A DNA stretch of 64,000 bases. It comes from Ilex aquifolium. Taxonomy: Eukaryota; Streptophyta; Magnoliopsida; Aquifoliales; Aquifoliaceae. The DNA lies in contig OX637405.1 of assembly GCA_951799425.1 (NCBI GenBank), positions 26,391,635-26,455,634 on the forward strand, in the 5' to 3' direction. The notes beneath the pieces were generated by a model, which was not told the origin of the DNA, ran no database searches, and worked only from the letters and a program-made list of their open reading frames with translations. Positions within the stretch are counted from its first letter, which is position 1; every line of letters starts with the position of its first letter. Positions 12,265 to 24,568 of this stretch are shown here, piece after piece. The position numbers and the translations under genes are program-made.

Positions 12265-13100
12265 ATGTCTGAGGGCACTCCTCACTATCAAAATTTGTCG
12301 GCAGAATCTTGTGAGTCTGTGAATCAGCCTGAACCAAATTCACCTAGATCAGTAGCAGACTCTTGTGAGAGTAATATGACAAATAATGAGAGAAACGGAG
12401 AAGTCCCTGTGAGAGATGAGGAAGTGCCTAACATTCGAACTTTGCGAGATTACTTAAATCCCACAAGAAATAGTGTCCCCTCTTGTTTTGTATTCCCTGA
12501 AAATACTCCCCTCTTTACTGTAAAGTCGGGGACAGTACAACTATTACCTGTTTTTCATGGATTGGATGCAGAAAATTCATATCTGCATATAAAAGATTTT
12601 GAGGAAGTGTGTGGAACATTTCAAGACAATTCTGAACTAGCCAAAATGAAACTTTTTCCTTTCTATTTAAGGGACAAAGCTAAACAATGACTAAATTCTT
12701 TAAAAGCTCTTTCAATACTTAACTGGCAGGCATTACAAAATGAATTTTTCAGAAAGTTTTTTCCTCTACACCGCATGAATGCACTTAAAAGACAAATTAT
12801 GAATTTTTCGATTAAAGAAGGAGAAACTTTTTACCAAAGTTGGGAGAGATTCAAAGATCTTCTCCAATCCTGCCCACACCATGCTTTTGAGAATTGGACT
12901 TTGGTAGGATTTTTCTATAACTCCTTGCCCACTAAACTATGTCAGTTTGTCGAAATGATGGCCCAATGAGAGTTTATGGAAAAAAGTCCAGATGAGGCAT
13001 TCAATTTTTTTGACACCATCTCTGATAGTTCTCAGATGTGGTCCTCGTAACCTATTAATAAGAAAATAGTAACTTTGAATGAGTCAATATAGCTTTGAAT
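12265..13100 (+). pseudogene. Ty3 gag polyprotein (truncated, with premature stops)
   Basis: ATG at 12265 opens a frame beginning MSEGTPHYQNL. The gag domain follows: RTLRDYLNPTRNS, LLPVFHGLDAENSYLHIKDFEEVC, KLFPFYLRDKAK, FFPLHRMNALKRQIMNFS, ETFYQSWERFKDLLQSCPHH. A TGA at 12688 replaces a Trp usually seen in this family (AKxW), and another TGA follows MAQ near 12967. Homology ends near 13100. Protease, RT and integrase of this element are absent. The next recognisable sequence is a Mutator transposase on the other strand. Confidence 0.85.
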
Positions 13101-13282
13101 AAGTTAAGACAGCTTCGAATGAGAAAAAAAGCTTTGAAAATAAAATCAAGTATAGAAAGGAAATTTATAGGTCACTTCTCTGTGATTAATGCTACAATTG
13201 AAGATTGGCTCTATGTTGGTGCAAATTTGCATTTCCTTTTGTTGTGCGTAGTTTTTCCACAGTTTCCACAGAGGATGGGCTT

Positions 13283-15665
13283 TTATTTCCTCTTCAATTT
13301 GTACCCCTTAGGTGGTTTATCACTCTTCTTCATCCTAGTCTTTTTAGGCCTACAAGGTCTTCTACTAAAATCTGAGGAACTAAAACGGGTATAACCTATC
13401 TTGGGCCGCATATATCTACCATTAATAGGGCACATTAAATGACAAACACTTAAGAAATGTATCAACTTTGCACCATCCATCCACATAATCTTCTGCTGCC
13501 AAACCTAAGTAATTAAGGGCAGCCAGTGCATGTTTGCATGGGATACCAGTCCAATCTCAACTCCTATAACAACATATTCTCTCCTTCATATTAACAGTCC
13601 ATCGGTCTCCACTCATCCTAACTACCTCAAAATTGATTATCCTCATTCCAGGCATGTATGAAAGTTGTTGATTCCACCTTTATTGCCTCCAATCTCTTCT
13701 AATCTTTAGACATATTGAACCCTTATAGTTTTTTAGAGAATCCCTTTGTGTATGTAATCTTTCCATAAGCCATAATCTAATTTTTTTTTTTTTTTCAAGC
13801 ATGGTTATGATAGGCTTGTCTCTAGCCTCAATAATGCTAGTATTGAAACTCTCACTTAAGTTATTCAATAACATATCACACTTAAGGAATGTCTTGAAAT
13901 GGCACCTAGACCAGTGTACTGCTGTTTTTTCAGATAGCCTATCATATACAACATCAACCATTCTTAATTCATCCATGAAAATTTGAAAGTCAACCATCCT
14001 AGAAGATTTAGTAGCCCTCCACAACAAGTCCTTCAAAGCTAGGCCCTTATGCTCAGATTTAAAATTATTGTAGAAATGCCTAACACAAAAATTTATGTTC
14101 TACATTCAAAAAAAGGCATTCAACTGAGTCCAACAACCTTTTTTGCTTATTTGACATGAAAGTCTAACCATAAGAGTTAACAATGCACAGATCTTGCTTC
14201 AAAATTTTGAGAAACTAAGACCATGACTTTTTCTTCTCTTTCTCCACAATTGCATATGCAAATGGATACATTGAATTATTAGGGTCAATCCAAACAGCTG
14301 CTAAGAGAATACCAAACTATGAACCCTTTAAATGGCATCCATCCAACCCAATTAAGGGTTTGCAACCACTTAGTAAGTCATTCTTCAATGCCCCAAAACA
14401 TATGTATATTCTCTTGAACTTGAACTAATCACCTATTAAAGACTTGGTTGTAATTATGCAAGTTGTACCTAGATTGGTTCTCCTCAACTCTTCACAATAA
14501 TCTCACAAAACGACTATACTGCTCTATATGACTTCCATTACAATTGTCATTTCTTTATGTTTAGCCCTATATACTAAATTTTTACTCAAGTTCAACATTT
14601 TTTGCACAGTCTCCTTAAGTGACTTCATAGGCCATGTGGGATTTGACCTCATCCTGTCTACATAAATAACTTCCGACCCACTTGGAATTGGCGTGCATAA
14701 CTTTAAAGCTTCTAATACAAGTATGTGCACCATTATATGTTTTGACTTACATTGACTTCTCCCTTGCCATGCTTGAAGCATAAATCTCCAAGTCACAACC
14801 ACTCCTACATACTACACTCAATCTAGTCTTCTTATTTTTGTAAAAATTTATTTGTTTTCCTCATTTGATTGCATGTTGTCTCATTGCAGATCTGAACTCA
14901 GATGCATTTTTAAATAATAGTCCTAGCTTGAATTGTGGGTCAACCATATCAGTTTTTGCATCAAACTGTGGATACCTAAACCTCCTCTTTCTTTTAGAAC
15001 TGACTTCATCATCATCATCATCTAATGATGAATCACTAAAGCTGAATAGCTCCTTAGTGTCATAGTCTTCAACATACAAGCCATAATTTACTTCCATTCT
15101 TTTTTCCCTTTTTCCCTTTCCCTTTCCCTTTATCAACCCCTTTGTCTTTATAATTGTCAGTCCTTTCCTCTTGGTCCACCACTTTGTCCCTGTCCCTACC
15201 AATACTATCCCCTCGATCAACCCCTTTTTCTTTGTCTCTGCCAACACTATTCCCTTTATCAATGTCAACATATGTGTCATACAAATGACTCTCATCCATG
15301 TTGTACTCACTTTAATAAAAATAATCGTCATCAGATGATGAACTGTCTAAGCATGAGTCACTATCGCAATCATTAGAAGAAAGAGCGGTGTTATTTGAAT
15401 CCCTATTTCCACCTAATTTTGAACCCTATTCATGAAGATTAGATTCAACATAGCTTTGCCCATACAAATCTACTATACTTTGTCGCTTCCAACCCAATTA
15501 ATCAAGCCCATTGTATCTTGGTCAGTTTCCAACACCCTTAACTTAATCATAGAAATTTGGTCGCAATGACACAGTATCAATGTAATTCACTTTGCCTCCG
15601 ACATACACTCCATTAACATTTTTACCACCATGGTGTAATTGAATAGTGAAGTATTCAGAACCCTC
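13283..15665 (-). pseudogene. Mutator-like (MULE) transposase, decayed
   Basis: Read from 15665 down: an N-terminal segment EGSEYFTIQLHHGGK and VNGVYVGGKVNYID; an acidic linker (DSSLDDDDDE); the MuDR-type DNA-binding domain start (DPQFKLGLLFKNASEFRSAMRQHAIK, about 14950-14865); SNPTWPMKSLKETVQKMLNLS; the transposase core (CKPLIGLDGCHLKGS, about 14370-14330); and the C-terminal half (LKCDMLLNNLSESFNTSI and EARDKPIITMLE, about 13890-13800). A SWIM zinc finger is recognisable at GIPCKHALAALNYLG (about 13545-13505), followed by the basic tail RRPCRPKKTRMKK. Multiple frameshifts and stops interrupt it. Terminal inverted repeats were not identified. Confidence 0.85.
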
Positions 15666-16650
15666 ATTTGCATATGAAATTTTTGTTTAACAAAACAAAT
15701 AAATAAACAATCAAACAAAATCAAGACTTTGAAAAAACTAAACAAATCACATATATAAAATAATTAAAAAATTGAAACTCACACAAACCCCCATACCTAG
15801 TTGGACACAACACATAGGCCCGAACTTTCAATATAAAAATGACCCACCCACTATGCCTTCACAATCGATCCCACACACCAATGCCATAGTAAATGCCATA
15901 GTAAATGCCACTATCTTAGATAATGTATCATCAACTTGAAAAGGACAGGAAAAAAAAAACATAAAGAAACATTACTATAACATGGGTCAACCGATCAGGG
16001 TCGTAAATCATCAATCTCTTTCCTTCATACCCAAGACATTCTTCAACCAATCGTTAAACAAGATGCGCAGCAGACTTTTAGTGAATTTCTTAGGTGTTCA
16101 ATTTAGCCCTAACTCAATTGAATTTTTTATCTCTGTCCCATCCCCCTCTCTCCTTCTCTCCAAAAGTTGTCATTTTACATATTAACCCTTCAAGATTGCA
16201 TGAGCTTGTCACGTGAGCTTAAAATAGACAAAGATATCAATGGATGTCTGGATGTGGACCACATTGAAACGATTTCACATGATTGAGGGTATAATGTGGA
16301 AAAGTTTAACTTTCAGGGTGCAAATAAGAAAATTTAATATCTTTTAGGGTGTAAAGTGTTGACCCAAAAAAGGAGAAAAGGCACCTGTGTTTCACTTGGC
16401 GCATGTCATTTTCTTCTAATAACGTGTGGTATGTTTCAATAAATTTTTTGACGAAAATCTTTAATTGAACTCTATTAAAATTTGTGGAAAGTTAAAGGAT
16501 GAAATTAGCAAAAAATACTTTCAAGACCAAGTGGGAATCAAAAGAAACTTTAAGGTAAAAAGTGTAATTAATCACTAATTAGGGTAAGGCTATTTTCCCG
16601 CCTATCTCTTCTTTTCTCACCCCACTTAATCATTTTACTTCAAATTACTA
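15666..16650. other. Non-coding stretch next to the MULE
   Basis: AT-rich sequence without a credible ORF. Phrases such as AGGGTGTAAAGTG near 16345 resemble TE terminal sequence, but no paired end or duplication was found. Confidence 0.4.
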
Positions 16651-16651
16651 A

Positions 16652-17565
16652 GGTAGTGTTTGGTAACCATATGTTTGTGTTTTTTTTTGTTTTTGTTTTC
16701 ATTTTTTTCTAAAAATAGAAATAAAATCGCGTTTGGATAGTGTTTTTATTTTTTTTTTTGGTTGGTCTGTTTTGTAAACAACCCCAAATTTTAAAAACAT
16801 CAAAAGAGGTGCTTTTAAAAACGCGGAAAAACATAAACACGCGCGCCCTTTAAACCATTTAATGAGGTCAAGCCATCGAACTCCGTTAACAGCAAAAAAA
16901 AAAAGGGTTTTTTCATTCCAACTATAAAAGCATTGCTTACCCCTTTTTTCTCACTCTCTCGTTCATCTCTCTCACGAGGCAGCGTCAAAGAGCTACGAAG
17001 GAGCACAAAGAGCCAGCACTCTCTATCTCTCTCTCTCTATCTCTCTCTTTCTCTCGCCCTTAATTGATAGGTTCTGCTGGGGATTTTCATGGTTTGGTTT
17101 TGTGGGTGATGGTGGGGGTGGATTGGGGGTGGGTTTCGGTTGGTTTCAGCAGTGGGGGTGGGGTTTCGGTGTTGGTGGGAGTGGATTGGGGGTGGGTTTC
17201 AGTTGGTCTCAGTGGTGGGGGTGGGTTGAGGGTGGGGTTTCGGTGTTGGTGAAGGTGGATTGGGGGTGGGGTTTCGGTTGGTTGCAATGGTGGGGGTGGG
17301 GTTTCGGTGTTGGTGGGGGTGGGTTTCAGTGGTGGGGTTGGGTGGTGGTTTTGGCTGGTCAATGGGGTTGGTTGGTGGGGTTTGAATGGGAAATTTTTGG
17401 TATAATACCAAACATGTTTTTTATTTTTGATTTCACAATTTTTAAAATATAAATAACTATCAAACATGTTTTATATTTTTAATTTTTATCACAAAGAAAA
17501 CAAAATTTAGTTCTAATTTTTTTATAAAAAAAAACATAAAAACGAAAACGTTACCAAACGCACCC
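16652..17565. mobile_element. Tourist-like (PIF/Harbinger-type) non-autonomous element, 914 bp
   Basis: The ends are GGTAGTGTTTGGTAACC and CGTTACCAAACGCACCC, a good inverted repeat. They are flanked by TAA on both sides (16649-16651 and 17566-17568), the usual PIF/Harbinger target. The interior holds a CT-rich stretch (16950-17060) and a G-rich minisatellite, with no transposase. Confidence 0.82.
17085..17390 (+). repeat. G-rich minisatellite (GGTGGGGGT type)
   Basis: About 300 bp of diverged repeats built from GGTGGGGGTGG and GGGTTTCGGTTGG. Units of roughly 55-60 bp recur. The plus strand has many runs of three to five G, so G-quadruplex formation is possible. Apparent ORFs on either strand are by-products of the repeat. 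Confidence 0.85.
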
Positions 17566-17599
17566 TAAGTTCATCTCATTTATACTCACCTTATTAGTT

Positions 17600-17697
17600 T
17601 TTTTTTAAGGTGGAGGGAAGGGAGAGGGAGACTTGAACCCTTGACCTCAAGAAGGTAAAACCTTCACAAGATAAAGAGTACCATTAGACCAAAGGTC
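17600..17697 (-). mobile_element. tRNA-derived SINE
   Basis: On the minus strand there is an RNA polymerase III box A (TGGTCTAATGG, within 17679-17692) and box B (GGGTTCAAGTCTC, 17628-17640) at a fitting distance, ending in a short A-tail next to 17600. It is bounded by a 7-bp direct repeat ATTAGTT (17593-17599 and 17698-17704). Length is about 98 bp. Confidence 0.78.
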
Positions 17698-17704
17698 ATT
17701 AGTT

Positions 17705-18229
17705 ACTAAGTTCATCTCCATTTATACTCATTCAATTAAATTATTAAATATATATGTTATAAAAATGAAACAAAAATAGTAATTAAACGAAATTTTAATG
17801 AAAATAATAATTGAAGTGAAATTTTAATATTTTGAGGTGATCAATACTAATTCGAGGTGTTTTGAGATATGTTAACATGTTTTTATCAATGTCTTTATAA
17901 TATTTTGAGGTATTTTAAGATTTTTTTTTATATTTTAATTAATATTTTAAAAATAATTTTTAATTTTTAATTAATTTTTATTCTGAAATATTTTTTGTAT
18001 TGAAATAGTAAATTGAAATAAAATTTTGATTATTATTTATATAGTAGGTTAAAATAAAATAAATTTAATTTAATTTTTAATTAGTATATATAGAAAATAT
18101 GGTTTTAGTAATTAATAAGATAAGTATAGATAATTGAAGGAATATGATTAAATGAGATGGAAAAGAAGGTTCAACTGTTCAAGGGTTGGGAATAGCCGAC
18201 CCTTCTGATTAAGGCCAAGACGAAAAACA
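17705..18229. other. AT-rich intergenic stretch
   Basis: Very AT-rich sequence with short repeats of TATTTTGAGGT type. No gene or element ends were recognised. Confidence 0.4.
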
Positions 18230-18293
18230 AGCAAAAACGAGTAGCAAGTACAAAAGAAATCGGATACAGAGATCGATCTCTCGCTCCCACCAG
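18230..18293 (+). promoter_or_regulatory. Possible 5'-UTR exon of MZT1 with splice donor
   Basis: The stretch ending CTCGCTCCCACCAG is followed by GTAAATCC, a good plant splice donor, in a pyrimidine-rich leader-like context. A matching acceptor (TTTTCAG) lies near 20590, just upstream of the MZT1 start codon. This would make a 2.3-kb 5'-UTR intron. It is inferred from sequence appearance only. Confidence 0.35.
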
Positions 18294-19273
18294 GTAAATC
18301 CAGTGTCTGCCTTCTCTATCTCAAATTTAGCTATGCCTCAGTCTCCTCGCTCTATACTCTCTTTCTCTACAGAAAATTGTTTTTAGAAACCCCATAGCTC
18401 ACTGCTCCGACTTGAAGGCATGACTTGTTTCTGACTCTAAATAGATAACTTCACTTTTTTTGTTTTTTGGTTAGTTTAAGATTAGAGCTATGATAAATTT
18501 CGAGTTGAGAGTCGTCGTAGAGGTTTTGCTCTCTTTCCTGGATTGGAATGTCTGTCTGAATAATCTTGAACCTGTATGGAATGCCCAGAAGATGTTCGAC
18601 GAAATGATTAATGAATGTATATGTATATGTATATGCATTGATGTGTGTGTATAAATGTAAGTATGTATTTGTTTGCGTATTAAATATACGATATAAGAAA
18701 ATTAGAAGGGAAATTTCGGGCTGGGTGTGGAAAGGCTCAATTTTCTCTACAATCCCATATTATTGCAATAAAATAGTAGTTCTATTATTATTATAGTTTA
18801 AAGTGACGCTAATCTTTCAACATCAAAATTGAGGATCTGAAACGGAAGAAACTAAATATAGGAGCAACAATTCGAGAATGTAGAGAAACTAAATTGTAGA
18901 TGACACAGTTGGTTCGATTGACATTCTGGAGTGAACTTCCTTCGTAAAACACCTTGTAATGAGGATGTTAAAGTTGTGAATATCCTAATCAAATTGATAT
19001 GTCTCGATCTACATGAATTTTCTCTTTACAAATGTTAGTTTCTCTTAATTTTCACCTGGGTATGCTAATAGTTTGCTTTACATCTTAGATCAATGGACTT
19101 TTGGTTGGAAAATGGAAGATGGTTAGGTGATGAGTTTTGTGTGTGACAATGATGTCAATTGTGAGTCAAAGATGGTCACAATGGTTGAGCTGGAGGTTTT
19201 GACGCCGGTGGAAGAGGTGGATGGTGGTGGTGGTGGTTGTGTAGTGGAGATTCAGCTCATTGGGTTAATTAAT

Positions 19274-20396
19274 AGGTCAAACTTCACTTTATTCCCTATG
19301 CTATGTCCCAAATGCACTTTACCTCCCTGTCATTTACAAATTTCCACATAACCCTCACGTGCTTATTGGATTAAAGTGCAAAGTTAGGAATTCCATCCAA
19401 GTTAACAAAAGGTGCCTCTCATGCGGCAGTGATGAAACTGGGTATGTTCAAATGCTATTTCCCTAAAAAAATCTTAACAGCAATTGATTAAGTTGCCCAA
19501 ACTCTTCCATATTTATGAGAAGCAGATCTTGCCTGCCATAAAGGAGTCCACAGCTGAGGAAGAAAGGAAGAAGAAACCAGGTATACCTCAAGCTAAACCA
19601 TTTTTTTTCAGAAAAATATGTTCCTGCTTAATGGGTCTCCATGGGTCTGGTTCAATAGATTCCGTCGAAGAGGATGAGCAATACAAGGACTGCTGGATTC
19701 AGATTTGCTAGTCTACAAGTAGAACAATGTCGCTGTCTATCTCAAGCCTGCAAGTTCGTGGCTTTCAGCCACCCACCAACCACATTTCTTCTTCCCTTTT
19801 CCTCTTCTCTGACCAGTCCACTGCCTCCAGCCACCTATTCCTTTTCTCTTCTTCCTTTTTAATCTTCCACCAACCGTTGTCTTATAGCCACCTCAATCAA
19901 ACCAGATCAAAGTATCCACCAACAACAAAACCCTTAAATTTCATCAAACCCACCCAAAGGAGTTTCAGTTATTTTTATTGAGGCAATTTCGCTAACGAAA
20001 GGAAGATGTTATACCATTCAATAACCGTGAAGAGAGGGCCTTGGTGCCGACGATGATTTCTGATTTTGATTTTTGAATTTTAAGTTTGATTTCATTGGTT
20101 TTTGCTAAATAGATTTTGACCTCAGAATTTGATTTGAATTTTCTCCTTTAACTTTGGGTTCAAAGCATTGCAGTCATACCGCAACAATGGCCTGAGTGCT
20201 TTGCTGGAGGAAGGTTGTAGGGAGTCTACTAAAGAAGAAGATAGAGGGAAGGGTATTAATGCCATTTTACTTTTACCGTTAAGAGTGCAATTTAGTCCAC
20301 TAACCATGTGGGGGTTATGTGGCTATTTTTAAATGATAGAGAGGTGATGTGGAAAACGGGTAAATCACAGGAAGGTAAAGTGAAGTTGTTTGCCCT
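19274..20396. mobile_element. TIR element of about 1.1 kb in the MZT1 leader region
   Basis: The left end AGGTCAAACTTCACTTTATTCC pairs with the reverse complement of the right end (AGGGCAAACAACTTCACTTTACC). Similarity continues for about 130 bp on each side (for example CCACATAACCC and CACATAACCCCCACATG). The element is flanked by the direct repeat AATTAAT (19267-19273 and 20397-20403). The interior includes short ORFs but no transposase. Superfamily is unclear; hAT or Mutator is possible. Confidence 0.72.
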
Positions 20397-20416
20397 AATT
20401 AATATGCAGATGTGTA

Positions 20417-20420
20417 TGTC

Positions 20421-20471
<51 letters not shown>

Positions 20472-20480
20472 GGGGGGGGG
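20417..20480. repeat. (TG)n(GA)n(G)n microsatellite
   Basis: A compound simple repeat, TGTGTGTG then GAGAGAGA then a run of G, just outside the TIR element and upstream of MZT1. Confidence 0.9.
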
Positions 20481-20669
20481 TTAACTAATAACTATCCCAT
20501 TCATTAAGGCATACATATGCTTGCTTATTGTCATTTTTTCCATCTGTGGAAATTTGGTGAGCGATATATTATGGTGCTTATTTCCATTTTCAGGTTTCAT
20601 CTTGCAATTTTAGTCTGTTTGAAGCTTGAGCACAACCATTTTGAAATAAAGGTCCTTTATAGTCTCGAT

Positions 20670-20894
20670 ATGGATCCAGAGGCTGCACGAACTGCCCGGG
20701 AATCTCTGGACCTGGTATTTCATATGTCAAACATTCTTGAGACCGGGCTCGATCATCACACGCTCTCCGTTCTTATTGCTCTCTGCGATCTGGGTCTGAA
20801 CCCTGAGTCACTGGCTGCTGTAGTTAAGGAGCTTCAAAGAGAAACTCCTCCGTCATCTTCCTCCTCCATGCCAACAACTCCGTCTGTTCCTTAG
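20670..20894 (+). CDS. MZT1: Mitotic-spindle organizing protein 1 (MZT1/GIP1)
   Basis: A single-exon coding region of 74 residues beginning MDPEAARTARESLDLVF. The family core is complete: SNILETGLDHHTLSVLIALCDLGLNPESLAAVVKEL, with a short Ser/Pro/Thr-rich tail. This length is normal for plant MZT1/GIP proteins. These proteins bind the N-termini of gamma-tubulin complex proteins and help place microtubule nucleation sites at the nuclear envelope and in mitosis. The ATG at 20670 is chosen because it starts the conserved MDPEAARTARESL sequence. The open frame extends upstream without similarity and contains a likely 3' splice site near 20590. The gene appears intact. Its 3' UTR probably runs past 21000. 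Confidence 0.95.
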   Translation: MDPEAARTARESLDLVFHMSNILETGLDHHTLSVLIALCDLGLNPESLAAVVKELQRETPPSSSSSMPTTPSVP

Positions 20895-23003
20895 ACGGGT
20901 TAATGTTATCTGCTGCTAATCATACAAAAAGAGACGAAAATGTCTTTGGAGCTGCTGTTGTTTCTGCAACTATATATATGTGTAATTTATTTCCTATTTC
21001 TTTCTGTTAGGCCATAACGAAAAAAAGTTGTGTTTTTTGTGGTTTGGATTTCAAAGTGATTGTCATGCAGTTGTTTGCCTATTACCAGCTTCAGACATAA
21101 CGTTCTCTCACTTATTTATATGTTCTCTTTTATTATTGCAGTTCTTGCTACTTTGATCAGTTTTTTATTCTCTTAGCACTTGTACTGTCTCCAATTTTGT
21201 TATTTTTCAGCGTAAGGGGTAAATTATATTCGAGCAAAATGATCTTACTTTTCTCTGCTTCAATAATGGGGACAACTTTATCCAGGAAACTATGTGGGTA
21301 CCCAGCAATGAATATAAAACTTCCAATGAAGGTGCGTTGTTGTCAGCTTATTCTGAGCCATATCATGGTTGGTGTATGCCTGTATGTGTTTGCTTCTGAG
21401 AATCCAACAGAGTTGGTTCCTTCCATTGCATTATGGCCAGCAATTATAATCTAAAGTTTAGTTGTTTGATGTTAACTCTCTTGTTCTGTGTTATTTTCAT
21501 AAGATTGATAATTCTCCGTTCTCACCACAGTGCTGTTTGTGAAGAGTACACGCATGAGAATCAGGGTCAAAATTGTTTGCTTGATGTTGTTGACAGCATG
21601 CTGCATCTGGCTTATCTGAAAATGGATTCGTCTGTGTTGGTGTTTGTGTCTCTGTTGGTGTGTGCATGAGATGCTGATCTGTTTTTGGCTCATCTAATTA
21701 TCATCTGACTGTGGAAACAATGTGTTTGTTAAGTGTTCTACTTCTCCCATTCATGTTCATTATTGGAGGGCTAATCTTCCTGAATTTGGACTGATCCATG
21801 GTCCAAATGAAATGGAGCTGCTGCAATTTTTAGCTTACCTGTAGAGGAGATCATCAAACTTCTCCCCTGCCCCGACCATCCCTGATGGGCGCTGTTTGAG
21901 CACATTTTAGATGATCATAATGCTGTTCTTGAATCAATATGGATAATTTGCATGGCACCTCAAGCATTTTTTTTTGGGGTAATCCGGAACAGTTGCACTA
22001 AGAAAACTGGATTCATTTCTGCTGAAGCTCCTTTTAGGGTGGGGTATGGTGCACTAAATATCTACGGTCGAGAGATACTTAGGGTGGGGTATGGTATCAA
22101 ATTAATTTTTTTTGGGTATCATAGTGTTATACTGATGCTGTCTACGCCATTCTGTTGGGGTATCATCTCCGACGCTGATATCTTATGGCCAAAATTCTGA
22201 AGTCAATGCTGAGCTATTCCACATGTCTTCCCCAAGTTTTCTGTTTTGGCCTTTAAGCCACAAGCCATCTGTCAAGTCAGAATTAGAGTGAACAAAAGCC
22301 CTGGTTAACACACTGTAAGACATGACAACACAAATGTTATACTAAGTTACTAACTTTCGTAGCATTCATGAGTTGTGAGCGTTTAACATTTGATAGAGAT
22401 GTGTGTAGAGATTGAACCTAAACATGAATGTAACTTCTTTACATGGGTCACATATTATTGTGTAGAACTTGTAATTGTATGTGCCTGAAAATACAGAGTA
22501 ATAAAAAAATTAATATATTGTGTCAAAAATTTATATTTGCACAATAATTTAAAAGCGTAAACTGAAAGAACTGCACTGTCAAATGAAAACCGAAAACAAC
22601 GGAAAACAATTGTATCATAATCATACATATAAAGGGTTAAACTGAAAAAAGAAAAAAAGAAGAGGATATGAAACAGATGAAATAGGCAACATGTCAAAAA
22701 TATAAGTCATATATCTAACGTATTTGAATTGTTAGTATTACTCAGACAATCTGCCCAAGGGGACTCATTTAGTCTCCCTTAAAGTTCTGCTATTCATGGG
22801 AAGCAACAAGATGTTTTTGTTTAACAAGATAGTGACAACCCTGACTTGGTTTTTATTGATGTAACACCGTGAATGAAGCGACAAGGGCATTTTTTCCACA
22901 ACATTCAAGGCGAATTCACAATTTTTCTAGGTTAGTTATTCGAAAAAGGTTGAGCTATGCAGATGTTGTAAGGCGTTGCAGTCTAACCGCAAAGCACTAG
23001 CCA
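20895..23003. other. MZT1 3' flank and intergenic DNA
   Basis: No further gene was recognised. A short direct repeat of TTAGGGTGGGGTATGGT occurs at about 22036 and 22080. Several ORFs of 70-80 codons lack any recognisable domain. The end of this stretch leads into the likely first exon of the MATE pseudogene. Confidence 0.45.
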
Positions 23004-23993
23004 ATGCTGACATCACCAGTTATTCATCGGAGAAAACACATTTTTAAAGTGTCCAATTATCAATCAAGTTCAGATTGTGGTGTGCACTCTTTTGATGTGG
23101 ATGAGACTCCTTCTGCAGAAGAACATGACCTCTCAAGTTCAAGGGAAAGAATTCCGTAAGACCTAGATCCATCGCCTTGTGGTACTAGTATTATTATTTT
23201 TATATGATAAGCATTGATTTGGTTTAATTTGCCATTTTTTTCTATTATTCTAGAGGGATTTTGTAACTGTTATTATACACAGCTCCTGTTTATATGACAT
23301 GTATGTATTATTATGATGCTTCGAATCATGGTATTAGTTTTGCACTACATTGTTTTAATAGGTAGGTAATTTTACACTAAATTTTTAGTAGCACTTTTTT
23401 GCTGCTTTACTGCATTTGACCATAATATAGGCAGAGTGTTGTGAGAATAAGATGGTACTCCCTGTTCTGTATCTTATGATATTGCGGTGCATTTGGATTG
23501 AGCCATATTTTAAAATTATATTCTGGATTTCTCCTAGCAGCTTACTTCAATCTTTAACATTGGATTTCATGTTATGTTACTATTTAATGCTTTTTATATA
23601 AAGATATATGATGTCTTTTGATTGAAATCTGTCCCTTCAAACAACCATTATGATATTCCTGTTACTAGTCATACTAGTCGCAGGCACATTTGATGTGTGA
23701 TCACCATTTCTACCTCGTTTAGAATGAATCAATTATCAAGTCTTAACCAATTTGATTCTTGTTAATCGAAGTTATCAGGAGGGTTGAACTGGTATAGAAT
23801 TAATATTTGGCATTGTAACCTTTCTTTGTCAATTATCAAAAAATTATGTAATTTTTTTTTGGGGACCTTGGGTAGTTACTTTGCAAAGAATTGAAAATTA
23901 TAGAGGTGGGATGATGTGAGAGGTAGTTTTATGAAGGATAAAGAAGCCAAGTAAAGACAAAATTGCGTGGATGGTCAATTAAGAGGGAGAGCC

Positions 23994-24568
23994 CTATGAA
24001 GTACGGACACTCTTAAGAAGGTGATGTATCCATGTCGGATAGTGACACTCGGACACGTGTCCAACACTTCTTTAAAACGTGTCTACTACTAAATAATAAA
24101 TATGTGTTGATTTGTGATTGACAAGCTTAAAAATTTGACTATTAAATATCTTATACTATAAGAGAACATATAATTAACAAGACTAGACATGTTAAAGTTG
24201 TACTCAAAATATAATAACAAAAACAAATGATATATAAAAGATTTAGAAAAGAACAGTTGAGATGAGAGCAATCATTTAAATTGTATATGTATAGTACACG
24301 TCTATGGAAAAATTAATAATTATTGATCAGTCTATATATATTTACACTAAATGATTAGAGATAACATTAAATTATCATAAAATACTGATTTTTTTATGAA
24401 TAATATATCATTATCACTATATTTTTGATAAATTACATTATTTTATATAGAAAACACAATTGTCTGTAATGTGTCCCAAACGCGTCCGTGTCATATTTTT
24501 TTTAGAAATTTCGTATCTACGTGTCTGTGTCGGATAAGTCATACGTATCCCGTGTCCTTGTTTCTTAG
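23994..24568. mobile_element. Non-autonomous hAT element, family 2 copy A (575 bp)
   Basis: Ends are CTATGAAGTACGGACAC and GTGTCCTTGTTTCTTAG, inverted repeats of each other with a few mismatches. The flanks are GGAGAGCC (23986-23993) and GGAGAGCT (24569-24576), an 8-bp duplication with one mismatch. Subterminal ACACGTGTCC motifs are repeated. It lies in the first intron of the MATE pseudogene. A better preserved copy is at 45976-46766. Confidence 0.85.

Noticed and set aside
17087..17467. Pro/Thr-rich 126-residue ORF and Gly/Trp-rich ORF on the other strand
   Set aside because: Both are translations of the G-rich minisatellite.
18545..18640. PPR-like fragment (AQKMFDEM)
   Set aside because: Only about nine residues match, with no neighbouring repeats; chance or a tiny scrap.
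20517..20669. N-terminal extension of MZT1
   Set aside because: Hydrophobic non-conserved sequence spanning a likely splice acceptor; the conserved start is at 20670.
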